NCBI GenBank assembly: GCA_033980235.1 | Contig: CM067077.1 | Coordinates: 12,131,797 to 12,195,796, forward strand | Reading direction: 5' to 3' | Source: Diadema setosum | Taxonomy: Eukaryota; Echinodermata; Echinoidea; Diadematoida; Diadematidae | DNA: 64,000 bases | Shown here: positions 22,984 through 35,213 of the stretch, piece by piece | Numbering within the stretch: the stretch's first letter is position 1 | Layout: each line of letters starts with the position of its first letter | Made by a program: the position numbers and the translations under genes | Notes under the pieces: model-generated | What the model saw: the letters and a program-made list of their open reading frames with translations, nothing else | The model's database searches: none | What the model was told of the DNA's origin: nothing

Positions 22984-23043
22984 CTCCACTAAGTGATATG
23001 CCTGTGGCAGTAACTCCACTAAGTGTTATGCCTATGGCAGTAA
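22984..23043. repeat. 30-bp tandem duplication
   Basis: CTCCACTAAGTGATATGCC and the rest of a 30-base unit are repeated once with two substitutions. There is no sign of function. Confidence 0.9.
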
Positions 23044-23171
23044 GAATCAGCCTTTCCCCTGGATAGATTGCTTTTATGATCTATAAAAGTCACTGCAATT
23101 GATATCTCTTCTTACACTTTCTTCAAAGTAAATTTTGCCAGAATATTGCAAGAAAGTAATGAAGTGCTCTA

Positions 23172-23210
<39 letters not shown>

Positions 23211-24124
23211 GATCCCTTTAACCCTTTGCTGATGGGAAGGTGATGGGTCCTGTGTAAAAAGTCTAGGGGTAAATTTTACTATCAGACTGAATAGGATGAA
23301 CACTACAACTACTGTGATTTTAAAATGATTGACAGTTCACTTCTCAGAGGATTCACGTTGATTGCTTAGACTAATGAAGATATCTTCATTTCCTGTCTAA
23401 AAAGCCAACCTAGGTTGTGTAACACATCATTTCTTGGCTGTGATCAGAATCAGAATTGAATTGTGCTGTGGTGGTACATTGTTTGTGTGACATACACAGA
23501 TATGATATGAATGAGGATGGCAGCTGCTTTGCCCTGTCTGTATAATAAACCTGAAGAGGTTTTTATATCTTTTTAAATTATGATTTCATCTCATTTTGTT
23601 AATGTGGTTAAAGCCTTAAATCCTCCATTGGCAGAGCTGCTGGAAGTGCTCTCTTAGCCAATTGGCATGGATGTCTGGAAACTTATTACCAATGAATACA
23701 GATTGCTTAATACCCTTTAATCTTCATTGTGTCACAGTGACCTTCTTATTGGACTGAGGCACATTGTTACACTTGAGTGGGCTGGCTATAAACCTGTGAT
23801 TCCAATTTCAGGTCAAATTCGATGTGAGTTGCTTTTATGAGAGTCTGGAAGTAACTACACGTGTGTACATATAGTATTTTGGTATTTAGCACAAGGAATA
23901 GTGCAGTCTGGGGGGGCAGGTGTGGTGCAGATGGTTATTGTATCCGAGGCTGCTTGTTTGAAATCATAATAGACGAGCATTGTGTGTATAAGTGTACGTA
24001 TTCATGTGTGTGTGTACAGTTTGTATGTGCAAGCTTCGATTCTATTTTTTTTTCTTTGCAACAAGGAAAACTGTTTGTGACACGGACAAGTGTTTGCGAC
24101 TGTGATTGCAACTGTTCACAAACC

Positions 24125-24394
24125 CAGAGACTCCAACTCTCCCGTTTTAGACGGGAGATCTCCCGCCGAAAATCCATTTTTGCAAAATCTCCCGTTCTCC
24201 CGCTTGAGATTTAATTTCTCCCGCCCTAGCTCTTTGTCTCCCGTTGGAAAGGAGTTGAAAAAAATAAGCCTTAGATAGCACCAGAGAGCATCTAGAACCC
24301 TGGGAATTTTGCGCTTCGCACACATCAACTTGGAATCTCCCGTTTCAGGCGGGAGAATCTCCAGATCAGAAGGTGCTTTGGGTTGGAGTCTCTG
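24125..24394. mobile_element. hAT-like MITE with CAGAG ends
   Basis: CAGAGACTCCAAC (24125-24137) and GTTGGAGTCTCTG (24382-24394) are perfect 13-bp inverted ends. CAAACCC lies on both sides, overlapping the left terminal C, so the exact TSD is ambiguous. The interior repeats CTCCCG / CGGGAG several times. The C-A-G-x-G ends are of hAT type. Confidence 0.7.
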
Positions 24395-25471
24395 CAAACC
24401 CTGGCGAAACCTGAAATTTGCTATATTCGCAAAACATTTGCAAACATTTGCCACTCAGTGAGATACCCCTTTTAGGGATAGGTCAGTTTCTTAGATCATG
24501 AATGAAAAAAAAAAAAAAGAAGGAATGAATGGCATCAGCCTTTATTTAGATGAAATTCACCAGCTGACCTGACGTTCCTCCAGGCAGGTTAGGTCGGAGG
24601 AAGTACTTCATCACAACAAGAATGTTAAGACCCCTTGTCACCCTCTCATTTATTTATTTTTTTCTTGTGCCCATTTTTGGCAAGTGTGAATTTTGGAGCA
24701 TCGGTGAAGTAAATAAGATGCTAGAATCTGTCTTTCATGACAGTTGTTGTTTCGCAGGCACCTTTTTCGGGGACATTATGTCAAAAGTGATAAAAACATG
24801 GAATAGTGATGCAGCGAATTGCAGGTGGGATGACACAAGTGACCATGGCAACTCAGATCAAATTGAAAGTGCCAGAAAGGGTTGAAAATGTTCTTTTTTT
24901 GTGTGTTTGTATAGTGATAACAGTTTCTGTGCTGTTAGCAGTGAATGAAGAAGTGCAGTGTGACACATCATGAGAATGATCCTCGGGGAATCCTATGGCA
25001 CACATGTTGCCTGGTAGTGGGCCAAATCTCAGCCTCATGGGGTGGACATGTTCTATTAGAGCTACGATCTTGCACAGCCAGCTGCCCATCATCGGGGCTT
25101 ACGGTGTGATAGTAGTCATGATTTCACAAATGTCTTGGCAGCAGTTCAGGAAATCAATTTCGTACAGAAATATAGAGGATATTATGAATTCAAAGTAATG
25201 CATGATGATAAAAAAAAGAAAAGAATAGAGAGAGAGAGAGAGAGAGAGAGAAGCTCAGATCGTCTGGATGCATATCGATCTCTGGTCATTGAATGCATAC
25301 GAATCAAGTACTTGTTACAAAAGTTAGCTGTTGATTTCAAGAAGAGAGCTTTGGTAGAAGCTTCCCAAACTTTAGATTTGTACATCACTGATGAATCTAT
25401 TAGGGTGAGCCCCTTTGGTAGTTAAGCTTTCCATTTTTTTTGCACACCACTGAATAAATCTATTACCCTAG

Positions 25472-25840
25472 GGTGGTGACTTGGCTCATTAGGTAGCGTG
25501 TCTGCCTCTCATTCCGAATGACACCGGTTCGATTCTCAAGTCTTAGCGGAGCAATGTTGTGTTATCATAGCGTCTACTGTAATAAGAGGCAAAGCACACT
25601 GTCCCTTAGATAAGAAATGAAATGGAGGTCCCATGTTAGAATTTGTCACAACTTATGCATGTACAAGATCCCACTTCATCCATTCTGTGCAAAGAGCAGG
25701 GTGCTAACCCAGTAAAGTGGCCACCTACAGTTGTACCTACCCACACAAGGAAAACGGTCGAATGATGCCGACCCTCTTGGTCCCAGGTGACTAGCAATAG
25801 TCCACTACAAGTACAACTGTATCAACCAGGCACTTCATCA
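25472..25840 (+). mobile_element. tRNA-derived SINE
   Basis: An A-box-like TGGCTCATTAGG (25482-25493) and a B box GGTTCGATTCT (25526-25536) are spaced as in a Pol III promoter. The sequence between resembles a tRNA with an intact anticodon arm region (TCTGCCTCTCATTCCGAATG). About 300 bp of non-tRNA body follows. No cloverleaf 3' half or CCA-type end is present, so it is not a functional tRNA gene. Confidence 0.75.
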
Positions 25841-25843
25841 ATA

Positions 25844-26278
25844 TTAAAGGGGCATAGTCCCGGTAGTGTAGAGGGCGCTGTTGATGATACTGCTGATCAC
25901 CGGTAGCATTGATACAAAGATTACCAAAGTTGAGCTGTCCTCAAGAGTAAAGTGCGTAGGTGTTGCTAAGTAACGTTGCCTTTGTTGTCTTCTCTGCGCA
26001 TTGCGCAGTCTGTAGTAATGCCAGGATGCGTGCATATGAGCTTGTTATTATGACATCACAAAAGAAGTTTGCTAAAGCTGTCATCCCCCTCAGCCGAATC
26101 ATGAGCCAAACTGTGATCCGACCACTGATTACAGTGAATCGGACTTCTTCGGACTTAGGGAAGTGGGCCAAAGCGTAAGCGCTAAAGAGGAGTCGATGGC
26201 GTAGGTCTCTATATAGGAAACCTGTGCCATGCGCCCGCGTATGCATTTGACTAAAACACCGGGACCATGCACCTTTAA
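25844..26278. mobile_element. MITE with TTAAAGGNGCATNGTCCCGG ends
   Basis: TTAAAGGGGCATAGTCCCGG on the left and, reversed, TTAAAGGTGCATGGTCCCGG on the right. It is about 435 bp long and more GC-rich than its surroundings. The open frames on both strands inside it match nothing I know. Confidence 0.8.
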
Positions 26279-27003
26279 GAAGGAGATCATTTTGAATCAT
26301 GTTTCTAGTTATCACTACCCTGATTGGTCATCCACACTCTATCTCCCAGCTGACTGCTGGGCAATATAGCCCAAAATAGTGACTGCACCTTTGACCAATC
26401 AGAATCAAGGATTCATAAGATGAGGCTTATAGCAGAAATTGCCATAGAAATATACAGTGCCCACCAAATCACAGAAACATTGTTTAAGGGACTGGATGGG
26501 TTCATGGCCAAAGGTCAAAGGTTAACCTCCCTCTTTTTGATAAGAACTTGATGCTTTCTGTTCTTGATGGATAGAATTGATGTTAAAACTTTTAACTGAT
26601 CATCCCTGCTGCCAAATGTGAAGTGGGCACCATCTGCTTCCACCATATTTCGTTCCCCCGGGTGTGTAGGATCAGTTTCTGATTCAAGTCTCTGTGATGG
26701 GCGGAGGAAAATAAGTTATTTTGGTTTGGCGTTGCTGTAGGCAAATGAACTAATATTACATCTACTCGTTGACATGCCTATTACTCTCCAAGTCGACACA
26801 CATGAGTAAGTGGCTAAATATACACTGGGCCAGGCCTGCACAACTGTCATGGAGTTTTTGGCTTTTTTATCTTAAAAAAAAATCTTTTATCTGCACATAA
26901 TGTATTGTTTTAAAACTGCGTATAGGTCATCATTGAGTTTCATTTGATACTTCAATACCACAGTATCATAGAGGCCTGTATTTCATGAAACCATTACAGA
27001 TGA

Positions 27004-27369
27004 AAGGTACAGTTGACCCTTGGGAGCAGTGATTTTAAAAACTTTCGATTCATCACATTTTATGCATATGTGTAGATCAGTTGTATCACAAAATGTCCTA
27101 TCATATAAAAATTTTGCAATAAAACCTAAAATATTAGGGAGATATCACTGTGTTTCTCATTAAACCATAACTGTAGATGGTTTAGTCTACAAACATTTTT
27201 ATTATTTACTATTGTTCACATTTTTTATATTCAACAATTCTTAACATCGATTATTATGATTAAAATTTTTACAGTGGTTGTTTTTATATCTGAATCACAT
27301 TTCAGAACTATTTTGGAGCACTAAAGCCGGGGTTTTATTTCATCTGAAAATGGTAAATAATGCCTTAAA
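27004..27369 (-). mobile_element. Family C MITE, copy 1 (reverse orientation)
   Basis: In reverse it carries the family C landmarks: AAATGGTAAATAATGCCTT (reverse of the start), GAGCACTAAAGCCGGGGTTTT, CATAACTGTAGATGGTTTAG, and GGGAGCAGTGATTTTAAAAA. Other copies are 30137-30520, 33942-35213 and 49947-50330. Confidence 0.75.
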
Positions 27370-28276
27370 AAACCCTTTTTCTTCTGATATTACTGTACAC
27401 TACTGTCTAGCACTTATGATGTAGTGGTCAGCTGCATGCTGCAAATATTTTTGGTTTTACAGCAGTCGTGTAATCCCATTTGACTCATAACATAATATGA
27501 TTTTTTTTTCCATGGTAGATGGTACAATCTGTAGGTTAGTTTAGATCTACAATGTAGGTACAATGTATAGACAAATACAGAGATACAATAGATATATACT
27601 GTACATGTAAAAATACCTTTGAAGATGGATAAATAATGAGAGAGAGTGATATTATATATATGAGAGAGGAAAGGGAGAAAGAGGGGGGCTGGGAGAGCTG
27701 AAGAAAGTGGAAATCTCTTAGTAGCCACACTTCTATGTGACATGTCTTTCTCATTTCCACTTCCTCTCCGTCAAACACGTAAGGCTGTGACTGGCCGCTG
27801 TCCCCGCTCATAGCAACAGTTGTGCTATCCAATCAATGCACATCCCATCCAAATGTGCTGCTCATTCGTCGCCTTTTACATATATCATTTCAGAGCACTG
27901 TATATATCAAAGGAGGAACATGAGTGGATGCAATTTTAATAATTTTGTTTCCAGATAGTCACTTTGTCACTCTGTATGAATATCAAGGGGGGTGTTCATC
28001 CTTTGATCCTGGACCTAACAAATTAGAGCTGCGAGCTTTGACCTACACTGTATGGATTCTGAGTTTACCAACAGTTTAGTCTTTGATCTTGGCAGGGAAA
28101 CTTTTGTTTTTGTTTTTGCCATTTATTTATTCATTTATTTATTTATTATTTATTTATTCTTTTGGTTTTGTTTTTGTGACTTGGCAATATCTTATAGTTA
28201 CACACAATTGGCCAAGCACGATACTGGAACTGGATGAGCGTGAAACCTAGCTCTAGACATGTTTGCAAGCAAGTTA

Positions 28277-28487
28277 CTGTATGAGCTGAAATTTTCGCGG
28301 TGGTTTTATTTTCGCGAATTTCGCGAATCGCCTTTGGACCGCGAAAGTAACTACACGCGAAAATAACAATGCACGAATAACTAAGTTCAGTTAGACCCTC
28401 GCATCCGCGAAATTAACAACACACGAAAATGTCCTCCAAGTAGCAATTCGCGAAAATATCTGTATGCGAAAATTTCAGCTCGTACAG
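28277..28487. mobile_element. MITE with CTGTAYGAGCTGAAATTTTC ends
   Basis: The left end CTGTATGAGCTGAAATTTTC and the reversed right end CTGTACGAGCTGAAATTTTC differ at one base, and TA lies outside each. The interior is rich in TTCGCGAAT and CGCGAAA. It is about 211 bp long, TA-flanked and non-coding. Confidence 0.8.
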
Positions 28488-30136
28488 TATTTGGCCAGTC
28501 TGAAAGGGGTTACAATGACTGATTTACCATTGTGATTCTTTGAAGTTTTGTCTTAATGCGAACATTAGTCTATTCATACTGAGACCCCCCCCCCAAAAAA
28601 AAAAAAGAAAAAAAAAAAGAAAAAAGAAAAAAGATGTCCATCCACCCAAATACTGCAAACAAGAACAGCAAAGTACAGTATATTCCAACTCTCCCAATTG
28701 TCGGTCATACCAACACTGCCAGTGTCACACACACACACACACAAAACAAAACAACAACAAAAAACAGAACATATTGCCAGTACTGTCATGATAAGTAGGT
28801 CATGTACATTATAATCCATGAAAAATTAAAGAGATTAGCCTCTTTTTTTCAAAAGGGAATGATTGTCTTGCTGTTTGCCTGACTCCTCACCAGCTGCAGC
28901 CATAAATCAGGCTAGATTTCAGGATTAAACGGGAACTTGTTAGCACAATGCAGCCTGACATGACAGCTTGGGTCATACCTACCACATACCCTATGCCTGG
29001 TAGAAATGGTGGTGTAGATGGTGGATTTGAAAAAAAACAACAAACAACCTACTTAAAAAAAGCCCCCCCCCCAAAAAAAAAAAAAGAAAAAAAAGAAAAA
29101 AAAAAGAAAGAAAATTAAATAGTTGACTTGACAGTGCTTCATAATCTTACTTTGTATGCGGGTGTGAAAACATTGTAAGATAAGATCTGGTCAAATGTGA
29201 AATTAATTTGAAGTACCGGTACCTCAAGATTATTTTTCTTTTGTGCTGATGCTGTGGTCAGGAAAAGAAGGAGAAAGTGTACCATGTCATTTCATACTTT
29301 TCTGAAAACTGCAGATTCTCAGCTTCATATGATGTATATTTACATGAAATACAAGTGTCAATATGAAAATTTATCCCAAGTAAATACTAGTTTTGGATCA
29401 GACCCCAGTGTGGTGTCTCTTCCCCACATTTGTATGTGTGTCATGTGCATGGTCTGGAATCTTTGTTGGTGTATTTTGTTACCTTTACCGTTACCTTTTG
29501 TATTGTGTGCAGACCCAGAAAATGCTGTCATTTTGTGTGTATCAACCAATCGCAGGAAAGTTTTGGACGTTTCTCCATCCAGCGGCTATCCTGTAACTTT
29601 AACTTTCCATGGGCCATGCAAAACAAGGCAGGCAGATTAACCAAACGTGTGCCCATGATGCGTTACCATGGATGCAACCCAATTATTTTGAGATGCTCGG
29701 TTGGGTAATCCCGCCTGTCAGCATCTGGTATGACTTCAATATTGTCAGGCCACCGCGAGCGGGGAAGACGGTTTCCCCGATGATCCGAAAACAGCTCCAC
29801 TCTTCCAAGGAGCGAAGGTTTGAAGAAGAGATCCCAAGGGAATTATCTTGTAGGGATTATAGAGAAAAGTTGCGCAGACGGAGTGCTTCCTCCCGTAAAA
29901 CATCCGGATCCTCTTCCAGGGATATAATACTTGTCTTCCTCTGCCTACTCTATGAGTTACTTGTAGTAAAGAATAGATCAAAATTTTTTTTCTTCTCCCA
30001 TTTGGATCTTTAAGAACAATTTTTATGAACCATTTCCCCTGTGAACTTGTAAAGCCCAGAATGTCATTGTAAGACCTCTAACACAACAGCATGTCACAGC
30101 AAACTCTGTGTACTTGTATTCGTTTCATCCTTTGCT

Positions 30137-30520
30137 GAAAAGCATTATTTATCATTTGCAGATGAAACAAAAAGTCAGCTTTAGTGCTGCAAAATCTAAA
30201 ATCTAAAATGTGAGTTAGGGACAGAAACAACCAATGTAAAAATTTGAATCAGTATAATTAATGTCGAGTATTGTTAAATGTACAAAATGTGAACAATTGT
30301 ATGATAATAAAATTGTTTCTGGAATAAACCGTCTACAGTTATGGCTTAGTGAAAAAAGATAGTGATATCTCATTATTAAATAAGAAGGCTTTATTGCGAA
30401 ATGTATACATGGTAGGTTGTTTTGTGATACAACTGACTTACACATATATTCATCAAATGTGATATCTCGAACATTTTTTAAATCACTGAGCTACCAATGG
30501 TAAACAGTACCTTAAAGGTA
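30137..30520 (+). mobile_element. Family C MITE, copy 2
   Basis: It begins AAAGCATTATTTATCATTTG, contains GTCAGCTTTAGTGCTGCAAAA, CCGTCTACAGTTATGGCTTA, and ends ATGGTAAACAGTACCTTAAAG. It is uninterrupted and about 384 bp long. Confidence 0.8.
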
Positions 30521-31071
30521 GGGAATCCCATTTGCATGCCTCAAATGAAGAGTTGTATAAATACAGTGGTATATTGAAGAGATTATCATTTTAGAAACTC
30601 CCATAAAGTATTGAAAGTGGAAGGTAACATTTGCTAATACATTTTTTTTTACCGTTAGATTTTGAATTGAATTTTTTTCGGGGCTCACCGTAAATTCCAG
30701 TACATTACTAGGCTACCTTTGCAGACCCATGTACTGCATGTGTGTCCATCATGTATATTTTGTGAAGAAAGTTCATCAAAACTTACAAACATTTCTATAT
30801 ACATTCTTGCCACACACTCAATATGTTACACATCAGCTCTTATACTTTTAGATTTGTGTTTATAGATAAAAAAAATACAGAAGACTGCAACAAAAAGGCT
30901 TAAGTGTGGCTGACACACAGAACTACTGAGTAGTTGAGTTTTGTGCATTATTCAAATTGTAGATAACTGTTGACTTCCAAATTTCTCAGCAGTGGCCTAA
31001 ACAAGTCCCCTGAGGTTCATATTTAATGTTTTGCTGCATTTTGGGAGGTCTGTAAAAGGTATCCCCTACCT

Positions 31072-31167
31072 TTAAACCCCTTGTGTGTTTTGAGTGCTGA
31101 ATGACAAAGATAAGCCCCATACTGTTGCACACACTGCCCAAAAAGTTCTTGGCACAGAAGGGGTTAA
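31072..31167. mobile_element. ~95-bp TTAA element, second family, copy 1
   Basis: TTAAACCCCTTGTGTGTTTT at the left and GGCACAGAAGGGGTTAA at the right, with TTAA at 31072 and 31164. The interior has GTTGCACACACTGCCCAAAA. Its partner is 47567-47660. Confidence 0.75.
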
Positions 31168-31189
31168 CCCTATCCTATTCTAGGGGCAA

Positions 31190-31283
31190 TTAACCCGTTG
31201 AGGACGAGCCCCGAGTATATACTGGGCAGGTGTCTATGAGAAATACGTGTTGTAGCAAAATCAGTCCGTCCTCAATGGGTGAA
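31190..31283. mobile_element. ~95-bp TTAA palindromic element, copy 4
   Basis: TTAACCCGTTGAGGACGAG on the left and GTCCGTCCTCAATGGGTGAA on the right; the right TTAA has mutated to TGAA. It lies 22 bp from a second-family element, with TTAACCC also between them. Confidence 0.85.
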
Positions 31284-32048
31284 GACAGACGCTTGCGATT
31301 GAAATGGTGGAATTTTCAAACAGTGGTGTTAAGAAGGAATTGTGAAGAGATTTGTTCTTCTTCAATCCGTTCTGCCTGTGAAAAATCATTTCATTGCAGT
31401 CTAATTGAAATTTATGAAAATGTCACAGTAGAAAGAATTATTATAGAAGTCTATAGTTTTTTTAAATTTATTTATCATTATTATTATTATTATTATTGTT
31501 ATTATTTTTTTTGTTGGGGGGGGGGGAGGGAGGGAGGGATGAGGGTGGATTAGTGTATAAATTGCCAGTGTGTGACACCAGTCATTGAAGTGGTCACAAT
31601 GCGGCATACCCTGCATGACTACCCAGACCAGTCTATCACTGTGACCAATGAAAGATTGTGGAAATGGCCAGAATTTCCAGAGCGATTTTCCAACTGTCAT
31701 TGCCCTAACAATACATTGCACAGGTACATTGTGTTATGATTTTGAATTCATTATGGTACAGTAATATGACTTTCCAAAACAACAACAAAAACAGACACAA
31801 AATCAGATGAAAGAAAAGAATGTTCTTGCATGATCATACTAAACCTCTACCTGTGCTTACTTAGCTAATCATTTTAAGCTCTGTTTGATTATTGGTGTCA
31901 TTATGTATCTGCTGAAGAGGATTTATTCGACACTGCCGTCAAAAACTGACTACATGTATAGATGACATTTACCAAGTAATTAGGATGGCATTTTACACAT
32001 GAAAGGTACTTCCAGAAACATACCAGAAAGGGACTATAAAACACCTGT

Positions 32049-32306
32049 GTGATGTTTCATAGCATCGGTCAAGCCAATGTTGGTGATGATTTGGCCGCAT
32101 CTGTTCAGATGGAGGACCAGGTGGTCAATTTGGAGGAATTTTTCATAGAAAGTGAGACCGCCGATGGGGCACATGTGGTCATCCAGTTCCTCGTACCGCT
32201 GGCACCGGATACTATCGTCCTGTCACAGGTGCAACTGCTAGTGGCCTGGGCTTTAGCTCTGGTTCGAGCCCTTCCTTCAACTTTATAGTCAAAGTTTAAT
32301 GCCAGA
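32049..32306 (+). pseudogene. Possible coding remnant, unidentified
   Basis: One frame (32049-32288) reads NVGDDLAASVQMEDQVVNLE and later VIQFLVPLAPDTIV, a composition closer to real protein than the surrounding DNA. A second frame downstream reads GLGFSSGSSPSFNFIVKV to a stop at 32304. The two overlap as if by a frameshift. I recognise no family. It may be chance. Confidence 0.2.
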
Positions 32307-33941
32307 GAGTTCAAATGTGAGAAGAGAAGGTCTGCCTTAATTGGCTTGCTTTTGTTTGTTTGTTTTATTTTGTCCCTCAGAATGACAGTACTGTTTGCAG
32401 CTGGTGTATTTGGAACTATATTTTTCTTGTTACACTATGTCAGTAAAGTATTTTTGTTTTTTCAAACAAGAAAGACAGTGATCAATCGAGCAATCAAACA
32501 TGTTCAAAGTACAGTTATTTCTGTAAGTGCCATATTTTAGGGGAGTAGGACATTTTGCAAATAAGGACTTACACGTGTATAAGAGGATTTTGCATGTGGT
32601 CAAATTCTTGAGTAAGAACTACAGCAACTAGTCAATCAGTCAATTTTCCAATCAGTTTGAATGACTATGCACCTTTATAGAATATGAGTTTTATCCCTTG
32701 TCAAGAGAAAAATTACTTATTTCATATCTTGAAGAAAATGTACACTGAATTTTTCTAATAAATGGCAATATTTCTGCAAGCTGTCAATGTTGGAAACAAA
32801 CTTGTGAAATATGTGAAAATATTATCACATTACAAAATAATGATGTATAAACAGTAAAAACTGAGCAAGTGATATCTGTATGAGCCAAAGTTCACATGAT
32901 ATGAAGTTATGCATGATAAACTGTATTGTTGTGTACATTTGTAGTGGACATGGGGTCCCTAGGAAGATTTGGCATGCTGTTAAATAGTGAGGATTATGTT
33001 GATTGGTTGGTTTTCCAAATGATTTGTATGAATAACCCTCCTTTCAGAGCAGATGCTGAGCGTCACTTCTTTCAGAGAACTATATATGATGAAGGGTAAA
33101 CTTGCCAAAACTGTCGGGGAATTTCCCAAATCTGTACTTTTTGTGCAAGGGATGTCCTTTTTCTCTTTTTCTTTTTTGATTTGTTTGTTTTGCTTCAGCT
33201 GTGAGACCTTAAACTTGACTTTGAAGTGCCAGATGTGACACATGCTCCATATTTTTTTCATACATGTGTGAAATAATGAGGAAATGAAATGAGTGCATAT
33301 TGCTTTCGTTGAATTTGGCACCCTTCCATGACAGACAGAGGTCGAACACGCCCGAGTGAACTTTTGCGACTCTGCAGCAGCATTCCCGCAGAGGATATGT
33401 AATTGATTACATCCTCTCATACCAGAGGTCTTTAAAAAAAAAAGGAAAAGAAAAAAAAATATTGTATTATATGAATACATCCTGATTGTAAAGTCTTGTT
33501 TGTTCAACAAAATTCAGAAGGGATGTCGTATGGTAGTCGCGAAGACGCTAATTGGAATTGACGTGCTGATGTGCGTTTCAGCGACACCTGCGGCATCATT
33601 CCATGAGCAATCTAATGGGGAGAGGAATATTTCTTTTCCCCGATTAGACACCTCGCTGACACGGGCGGATGTCATCATCTTGGTTGACATGGCAACCTCA
33701 GCATGCACTTGTGTCATTGAATCGGATTATTTATTAGGCATGGAATGTTGCCTTGTTTCCTTTTTTTTTTTTTTTTTTTGAACAGGGGTAGGGTGAGGTA
33801 TTAGGGGGCGACCGGAGGTAGATATGTGGGACTTGTTTCTCTGTGTGATCTTAGAGAGTTCATTACTTTAAGTTTCCTACTTCCTCTTTATAATTTTCTG
33901 TTCTCGTCAGTGCTCATCTCTGCTTGCATTGCCATGATTGC

Positions 33942-35213
33942 ATTAAAGGCAGTATTTACCATTTTACAGATGGAACAAAAACCCAGCTTTAGTGCTTCAA
34001 AATAGTTAGGGAGTTTAGGAATAGAAACAACCAATCTAAAAATGTTAATCAGTACAATCAGTGTTATGATACCCCGCCAAACAAAGTTTGAAGGGGGTAT
34101 ATAGGAATCAGCGGACGGTCGGGCGGTCGGGTGGTCGGGCGGTCGGTCGGGCGGTCGGGCGGTCGGTCAGGCGGTCGGGCGGTCGGTCCGTTGCAAATCT
34201 TGCGTCGCGAACTACTTCCTCAGTTTTCAACCGATTCCCATAAAACTTGGCACAGATGTGTGAATTGGGTTGTAGATGTGCAAGACGTATTTTTTGACAG
34301 TACCCAAAAGTACGTTGCCATGGTAACGGCATATTATGGGCAAAAATGGGTACAAATCTTGCGTCACGAACTCCTCCCACAGTTTTTGATCAATTTTTAT
34401 GAAATTAGGTACAGATGTTCATCTGAATATGTTAATGTGCAAGACACTTATTTCCGCAGTGGCAAAAAGTGCGTTGCCATGGTAACGGCATGTTATTGGT
34501 AAAATATAGGGCAAAATGCTTCATGGCAAAACTGCTTCATCAGTGTTCTTCCAATTCTCATGGAATTCATATTAAATGTTTGTCTTAGGATATAGGTCAG
34601 CATGACACATTTCTTGACAGTGACAAAAAGTATGTCGCCATGGTAACGGCTCACGTATTATGAGCCAAAATGATGGAAAATTTTGTGTTGCAAACTACTT
34701 CCTCAGTTTTTGCCCAGTTTCCATGAAACTTGGTACAGATGTGTGCCTTTGCTTGTAGATGTGCAAGAAGCATTTTTTGACAGTACCCGAAAGTACGCTG
34801 CCATGGTAACGGCATATTAATGGCAGAAGATCAAGGAAAGATCTTGCGGATTTATCTACTTCCTCAGTTTTTTGACCAAAGCTTATGAAATGTTGTTTTG
34901 ACCAAAGCTTATGAAATGTTGTTTGGCGGGGGTATAACCAGTCGCTGTAGCGACATTTCTAGTTAAGTTTTGTTAAATATACAAAATGTGAACAATAGAC
35001 CAATAAAGTTTTTTTCTTATGGTTTCATTTATGGTTTATTGAGAAAAAATACAAATGTAATGATACCTCTTTATATTTTACGCTTTAAAGTGAAATTTTC
35101 ATATGGTAGGATGTTTTGCAATGCAGCTGATGTACACTGTATACATTGAATGTGAAAACGCAAACATTTTTTTTTTTTAAATCATTGCTCCCAATGGTAA
35201 GCAGTATCTTTAA
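33942..35213 (+). mobile_element. Family C MITE, copy 3, split by an 895-bp insertion
   Basis: The left part (33942-34066) has AAAGGCAGTATTTACCATTT and CCCAGCTTTAGTGCTTCAAA. The right part (34966-35213) resumes with AGTTTTGTTAAATATAC and ends ATGGTAAGCAGTATCTTTAAA. Taking out 34067-34965 restores continuity with the copies at 30137 and 49947. The right end touches a family B element. Confidence 0.85.
34067..34961. mobile_element. Inserted element with internal ~160-bp tandem units, GTTA target duplication
   Basis: It is flanked by GTTA at 34063-34066 and 34962-34965, inside family C copy 3. Near its ends are inverted GATACCCCGCCAAAC and GTTTGGCGGGGGTATA, and it closes with GTCGCTGTAGCGACATTTC. 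After a (GGTCGGGC)n stretch (34108-34190) come four diverged ~160-bp units, each with a TTGCG..CGAACTACTTCCTC-like start and GTTGCCATGGTAACGGC-like end, plus part of a fifth. A 26-bp duplication sits near 34870-34921. The open frames in it are repeat peptides. Confidence 0.85.

Larger units (their letters stand above)
22425..30136. other. No gene recognised outside the listed elements
   Basis: It contains a T run of about 35 at 23168-23204, a GA repeat at 25227-25251, and C-run/A-run junctions at 28586 and 29065. The frame at 29609-30013 is Arg/Ser-rich and somewhat CpG-rich but has no recognisable domain and no clear splice partner. Confidence 0.6.

Noticed and set aside
25472..25545. Functional tRNA gene
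   Set aside because: A and B boxes are present but the acceptor stem does not pair and a SINE body follows.
29609..30013. 134-residue Arg/Ser-rich frame
   Set aside because: No recognisable domain, no splice partners, and it ends in a low-complexity tail; not supported as a gene.
34108..34502. Frames with repeated VGRSGGR or RPPDRPT
   Set aside because: They arise from a GGTCGGGC repeat inside a mobile element and are broken by it.
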